Source: Heliocidaris tuberculata (lineage: Eukaryota > Echinodermata > Echinoidea > Camarodonta > Echinometridae). From it: 64,000 nucleotides of DNA. Under the pieces are notes generated by a model. That model was not told the DNA's origin and did no database searches. It saw only the letters and a program-made list of their open reading frames with translations. The stretch spans positions 4,303,316 to 4,367,315 of the forward strand of contig CM046852.1 in the NCBI GenBank assembly GCA_025618425.1, read 5' to 3'. Both the position numbers and the translations under genes were made by a program. Positions 58,601 through 64,000 of the stretch are shown in pieces; the first letter of the stretch is position 1, and each line of letters begins with the position of its first letter.

Positions 58601-60355
58601 GTAAGTACTTAACATTATCGTCATTATCATCATGCTTGTAATTATAACACCTCTACAGCAAAAGCTACCACCAGCGTCACCACTATAACCATCATCATGA
58701 ACGTCATCAACATCAACATCATCATTACCACCATCATCATCCTTATTATTAGGAGTAGTATCATTATTACCATCATCCTCAGCATCATTATCACCATCAT
58801 CACCATTATCATCATCATCGTTACCATCCATAGAACTATATCTCAAATCATCACTTCCTTAATCTCTCTTGATGTGGCAATGGATGCTATCTCAAGTCTT
58901 TGTTTTTCTATTGCCAATCATTTAGTATGGCAAACTAGACACAACTATTGCTCTAAACTTCAAGAAGTTCAAAATTCAATATTCATTTTCATTTCCAAGG
59001 TTGCAGTTAGTGTTATTGTAAATTAATAAAGGAGGGTTGGAGTCTATTTTTTTCTGATCTGAAGATGCAAAAATGTATAATATTTTACCTTTGACCTTTC
59101 TTTTTTCAACAGCTGGTATATTTGAGCTCGAGACGCGTGCAAAGTCCTTCCTGAAATCCGGGATCTCGAGAGGCGAGCGTGGTCGATCCAAACGCCGTGT
59201 ACGAACTGGCCTCATTGTAACAGAATGCTGTCTGAACCGATGCTCCATCACCCACCTGGAGAGTTACTGCAATCCATTGCCCCAAGACGCAGTACACGAT
59301 GCGGAGGTGCACGTACGACTGGAGAAGTCCGGTGAGGAGGATGCGGATGACGCGCAAGAGCGCCCTCAAGATGCCCCAAGTCAATTTGATACAGCTACAG
59401 GAGCGGCACCTGAGACTGATACATCAGAGACGCGAGGTCAAAATCGGGTCGATGCGGTGGAGAAAGTCATATCTAACAGACTTATTCCGACATCAGCAAC
59501 TGGATCATCACCGTCGCCATCGAGGAAGAAGCCAAGGAAAGACAGAAGCGAGAGAAGGAACTCGTCGAGAGAAGCCAAACAAGCAAGGAGAGAAGAAAGG
59601 AGAAGGAATAGAGAGAGAAGTTCCGGTGGCCGGTCGCGGAGTGGACGTCGGAAAAACAAGGATACTGATCGCGCTTCCAGAGCTAAACGGCACGGCTTAA
59701 ACTTGTGGAGGAACATGTTTTCAGACAAGGTAACTGTCGATCCTTTTTCCAGTGTTATCTTCCATCAAAAGATATCATTATAGTTATAAAAAAGTATTAT
59801 TCAATACTGATTAAATTATCGGACTGAAATTATATTCACAATATAAGTTCACATCAGTACATGTATTTGTATGCAGACGGCTCCAGATAAGTGTGTGAAT
59901 TGGTTTCAAATTCATTCCATGAATAACAAATAAGAAAGTAGCAACGACATATTTTTTTAATTTTCCTTTTAAAGTAAATTGATTAATCAGGGGAGCAAAT
60001 GACTTATATCACCAACGGCCTCTACATCTCCACGCATGATCTGGTTGCCATTACACTATAATACACTGTACATATTATTTCTGTTTCCATCCTTGTTTAG
60101 GATTCGAGTAACATCCAAGCTCTCGCGAATCAACAGAACCTTTACAGAGCTAATGAAAGAGCGCCACCTTCGTTCATCGTCAACACATTGGAGATGCAGA
60201 CGTTAACCCCCAATCAAGCTTCCAATTCACAAGGCGATGGCAGAGAAAACGTCGAACAAAAATCTAGAAAAGAGGATGACGATAAAAAGACGCAATTTTC
60301 TACTTTAATGACAAAATTGAGAACACTTGTTTTGAATTACCCGCATGATAGGTGA
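58435..60355 (+). CDS. ILP: Insulin/IGF-type peptide precursor (three coding exons, whole gene)
   Basis: Joined exons 58435-58600, 59113-59729 and 60101-60355 encode about 345 residues. The layout is: signal peptide (about 1-24, hydrophobic IMSVLLLAVF); B chain with LCG and C30/C42 spaced by 11 residues; KR at 53-54; C peptide; SKRR at 81-84; A chain starting at about G88 with CC-x3-C-x8-C at C94, C95, C99 and C108; then a D/E-like C-terminal extension of about 235 residues. This is the complete six-cysteine insulin signature of a secreted hormone acting on an insulin/IGF receptor tyrosine kinase. The long extension after the A chain is IGF-like and is known in echinoderm insulin-like peptides. 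The intron between the B and A chains is phase 1 within the C peptide, the ancestral position. The start is the first ATG after the acceptor at 58422, so a 5' non-coding exon must lie upstream. Confidence 0.93.
58620..58835. repeat. (CAT/CAC)n microsatellite in the insulin C-peptide intron
   Basis: Interrupted CATCAT/CACCAT tract between the B-chain and A-chain exons. Repetitive Asp, Ile and Met frames on both strands are artefacts. Confidence 0.9.
59113..59729 (+). CDS. ILP: Insulin-like peptide exon: C peptide, A chain, C-terminal extension
   Basis: The acceptor is TCTTTTTTCAACAG. The exon encodes the C peptide (residues 56-84, ending GRSKRR), then the A chain, whose core is GLIVTECCLNRCSITHLESY followed by C108. 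After this come an acidic stretch (about 113-150, including GEEDADDAQERPQD), a serine-rich linker (SATGSSPSPS), and a strongly basic stretch (about 195-240, with RKKPRKDRSERR and ARREERRRNRERS). RAKR at 245-248 is a furin-type site and is followed by HGLNLWRNMF. The donor is AAG|GTAACT, phase 0. The GC content is much higher than in flanking DNA. Frames on the opposite strand here are shadows. Confidence 0.93.
60101..60355 (+). CDS. ILP: Insulin-like peptide last coding exon (C-terminal tail)
   Basis: The acceptor is CATCCTTGTTTAG and the exon enters in phase 0. It encodes 84 residues beginning DSSNIQALANQQNLYRANER and including APPSFIVNTLEMQ, ending LRTLVLNYPHDR and TGA. I recognise no domain; the end is amphipathic. 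The stop overlaps a strong donor (GATAG|GTGAGA, intron start 60352). The gene could therefore splice on, for example to an acceptor at 60440, where the frame continues for about 23 codons. Confidence 0.75.
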   Translation, partial: DSSNIQALANQQNLYRANERAPPSFIVNTLEMQTLTPNQASNSQGDGRENVEQKSRKEDDDKKTQFSTLMTKLRTLVLNYPHDR

Positions 60356-61678
60356 GATGAGATCCACTTCTTACATATATTTTATTTTAGTTGAGGGAAT
60401 GTTGGAAAGTTATTTATTAAATTAATTTGTTTCGTTTAGGGACATCACCGTACTCGCTTTCAAAAAAAGAAGAAGAAGAAGTTTGTATGTATTATTTTTC
60501 TTTTTAATTTGACAAAAAAATGGATGGTACTATTAAAAGTATCTGAAGTGAATGCATGAATTATTTAAGAACTTTAAAGACATGTACAAAATACAGCCCT
60601 GAACTTAAAACATAAAGATAATAATTCGATGTTTGTTAGCTTAGGTAAATGTTTACAGTGTTGCTCTTCACAGATTAAAGAAAAAAAGTTTCTGCACCAT
60701 TCTCATCATAAATAGGACTGTTTAGATCATGGAGCAGTACACATTATTTTGAGAGAGAAATTTCTGAAAGTACTAACATACAAAGGAAATGACTAGAAAA
60801 GAGTAGGATTACATGATTGATTAATTGTAATCATTTTTTTCCTCTAAAGTCATGGACAGTTCTTTTGCGATCCTCTCAAACATTTCGTTTTATTTCTTTG
60901 ATTTAAATTATCGAACTACATTCCTAAGCTGCTGTGAACCTCCCTGCACCTCCCTGTGTGAACTGAGCCTCTTAGTCGAGTACTAAATAAGTTAAAGTGG
61001 AAAGGGAGGGGGGGGGGGGTTGGTTGATTCTAAGTAAAAGATCTTAAAAGTCTACTGGTCATCATCTGAGAAATTATCTTATGTCATGCATGTTATCCTT
61101 TGGTTTTACTATCCGAAAGATGAAGAGGGTCCCATTTTATTGAGATATTTCTATAAACCCTGCACTTGGTTGAATGTTGTTGTAATGTATGCTCTATGCA
61201 GACTAAGAGGCTGACATAATTCATTCGAATGTTATTATCATTAATACTAATCTGTCTACAAAAAAAGACACAGATTATCTAGGAAGACAAGAGGCCTAAC
61301 CACAAGTTCATTCCAAATGGGAGGGGTGTGTGTGGGTGTGTGTGTGTGTGGGGGGGGGGGGGTATTCATTTTTTCAAAGGCGGATGGCAGTTACTTTGAG
61401 TCAATTTACTATATCGTTCTAGGCTGACCGTAGAAGGTAGAATCAAATTGATTTGATTTGATTTGTTTCCTCGTTCATGGTGTATGTACATGTAATTCCA
61501 TCTACATTGTGTCATCGGAGGATGCTGTTAATGCGAAATAAATGAATGCGATCGAAATGAAATTGACGACATGGAAATGAAATAATTCGATTAACTTTTA
61601 TCATTGTAAGGTGTGCTTACAATGATAACGAGCATATATCAGTATATGATTCAATATGTTTCAAATTCAAAATTCGCT
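60356..61678. other. Probable 3' UTR or downstream of the insulin-like gene
   Basis: No further clear exon. An alternative short exon could start at 60440 (CGTTTAG acceptor, frame ending about 60509). Poly-G runs at about 61009 and 61350. Confidence 0.45.
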
Positions 61679-62560
<882 letters not shown>

Positions 62561-63159
62561 TTATCATTACGATAAGACTCTAATACTATAGGGGAACAAT
62601 CTACTAAACATTTTGAATCTGCAACGTTTTAGTGAATGGTGCATGGTAACACTGAATATCAAATATAATGGTTTTGAAACTTAAGCTTCCAAGTAGATTT
62701 GTTATTTGGAGAAAAGGTCAAAATTGATTTATTTGGGGATATGTAAAAATGAACAAGCGTACGTTGTTACTATTTTCGTGCAATATGATTTTGATGAATG
62801 AAGTTTTTCACTGGTACATGAAAACATAGGGTTGATATTATTTTATTTTACGATATGCTACTAAACTGAATTGTACCTTTGTAATATGTCATAAGCAGAA
62901 CTAATTCCTAATGAATTATACTTGTATCGTTGGAATGAAAAAAGACAGAAAGAAAAAAAAAGAATGACACCAAAATGTTAACATTATATATAATTTACCG
63001 ATGCAGTATAAAAAGGATATAGGCCCTACAAGTTATGTTGCTTTTGAACTAGTTTTCGAAGTTGTGAGCTGTACCAACGCTGTGCATGTAATACCTTCGA
63101 AGTTAACCTAAATGAATGTTCTTGAAAATGAAAATATGTGAACCTGAAATGTCAATGTC
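62561..63159. other. Probable distal 3' UTR of the insulin-like gene
   Basis: AT-rich, non-repetitive, no exon. It leads into the AATAAA pair. Confidence 0.4.
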
Positions 63160-63176
63160 AATAAATTTGCAATAAA
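63160..63176 (+). terminator. Candidate polyadenylation signal pair for the insulin-like gene
   Basis: Two AATAAA hexamers lie 11 nt apart (63160-63165 and 63171-63176). They are followed by a T/GT-rich stretch (TTTTTGTATTTCGGTG), the classic downstream element. The 2.8 kb from the stop codon would be the 3' UTR and would include the TAC microsatellite, which makes a nearer unseen site possible. An earlier AATAAA is at about 61540. Confidence 0.5.
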
Positions 63177-63295
63177 ACTATAACCTTTTTGTATTTCGGT
63201 GTTTATTTGTAAGGGATGGAGGGAACCAGGTAAAAAACAAACAAACAAATAAAAACAGTGTCATTATGATAAGTCACCAGGTGAAAGAATGATAG

Positions 63296-63296
<1 letters not shown>

Positions 63297-63345
<49 letters not shown>

Positions 63346-63351
63346 GGGAGG

Positions 63352-63432
<81 letters not shown>
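63297..63432. repeat. (GA)n microsatellite
   Basis: Nearly pure GA over 130 nt with GGGA and AAAG breaks, then a poly-G run. Confidence 0.95.
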
Positions 63433-63436
<4 letters not shown>

Positions 63437-64000
63437 GACTCACCCATTCTTCTCACTCTTCATGCTTTATCTGTCTGTCTTTCTCTTGTTTTCTTATATC
63501 CGTCTCACTTTCTCCTACATTTTCCCCCATATATTTGGAAAGAATCACAATGTGAAAGGTCTCTCAATTTCCGGTATGAGAATGAAAACTGTTTCATGGC
63601 TGTAACGACATTTACCATGGAACAGTTTATCTTGTGCTATAAAAGTGAGGTTAATACTGCACATTTTGATTACGTTCCTGGGTGGTTTAAGGATTTCTTT
63701 CACAGCTTTCAAGTTGATATGGAACCACAGAGCAATCTAATAACATGCATGCTTGCACTTTAAAGTGTATGCTTCACTCTCTTATTCAATACAATTAGTA
63801 CCGCGGAGTATTTAGAAGGCTATCTTGTCCTGAAATTATTTATTTTCTTGAGGAAAGGTCTTGTTTATCTGTAGATAGGCGTTCTATCATGTAAGGCATT
63901 CACTTTGCGATAACAATTCTTGACCAAATGTATACTGGTCAGGGGCTGCTCTTCTACTCTACGCCCGGATATGCAAGGGCTGGTGTCAGATTGTTGTGAG
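63433..64000. other. Intergenic end of the window
   Basis: Nothing recognised. Confidence 0.5.

Noticed and set aside
59106..59728. Minus-strand frames across the insulin A-chain exon
   Set aside because: Shadows of the real plus-strand exon, which has the complete cysteine pattern and splice sites.

Overview
This is a window of animal nuclear DNA. It is AT-rich, full of microsatellites, poly-G/poly-C runs and short palindromic interspersed repeats, and its genes are small exons separated by introns of 0.4-2.5 kb. I see no bacterial operons, CRISPR arrays, rRNA genes or phage genes. The two recognisable genes and the repeat style suggest a marine deuterostome, most likely an echinoderm such as a sea urchin. 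The species assignment is inference.

Gene 1 (16526-27342, + strand) is a nine-exon homologue of PRR5/Protor, a subunit of the TOR complex 2 (mTORC2). All eight introns have GT..AG ends and matching phases, and joining the exons gives a 427-residue protein with an HbrB-type core. Most reading-frame calls hide this gene because the exons are only 49-291 nt long. I assembled it from splice signals plus remembered similarity to human PRR5.

Gene 2 (58435-60355, + strand) is a three-exon insulin/IGF-type peptide precursor of about 345 residues. It has a signal peptide, a B chain (C30, C42), a C peptide bounded by basic cleavage sites, an A chain (C94, C95, C99, C108), and a long acidic-then-basic C-terminal extension with a furin-type RAKR site. 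The intron in the C peptide is phase 1, as in insulin genes generally. A good polyadenylation signal pair lies at 63160-63176.

The two genes lie about 31 kb apart on the same strand. Insulin/IGF signalling activates Akt, which mTORC2 phosphorylates, so the linkage is worth a synteny check; nothing here shows it is functional.

The rest is intergenic or intronic. It holds at least five kinds of non-autonomous repeat: a 350-380 bp family with five copies, a family carrying AGTGATCACT, a TTACTGACAA palindromic family, a GAGTTGCGATTGAT palindromic family, and several elements with terminal inverted repeats. It also has a 680 bp foldback element (44.9-45.6 kb), a recent 342 bp tandem duplication (51.6-52.3 kb), a LINE 3' end (57.0-57.5 kb) and a tRNA-like SINE head (55.4 kb). 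A terminal-inverted-repeat element is inserted inside an 880 bp TAC microsatellite at 62.2 kb. A lone unidentified exon at 1976-2090 and two promoter-like islands (36.8 and 50.4 kb) remain unexplained.
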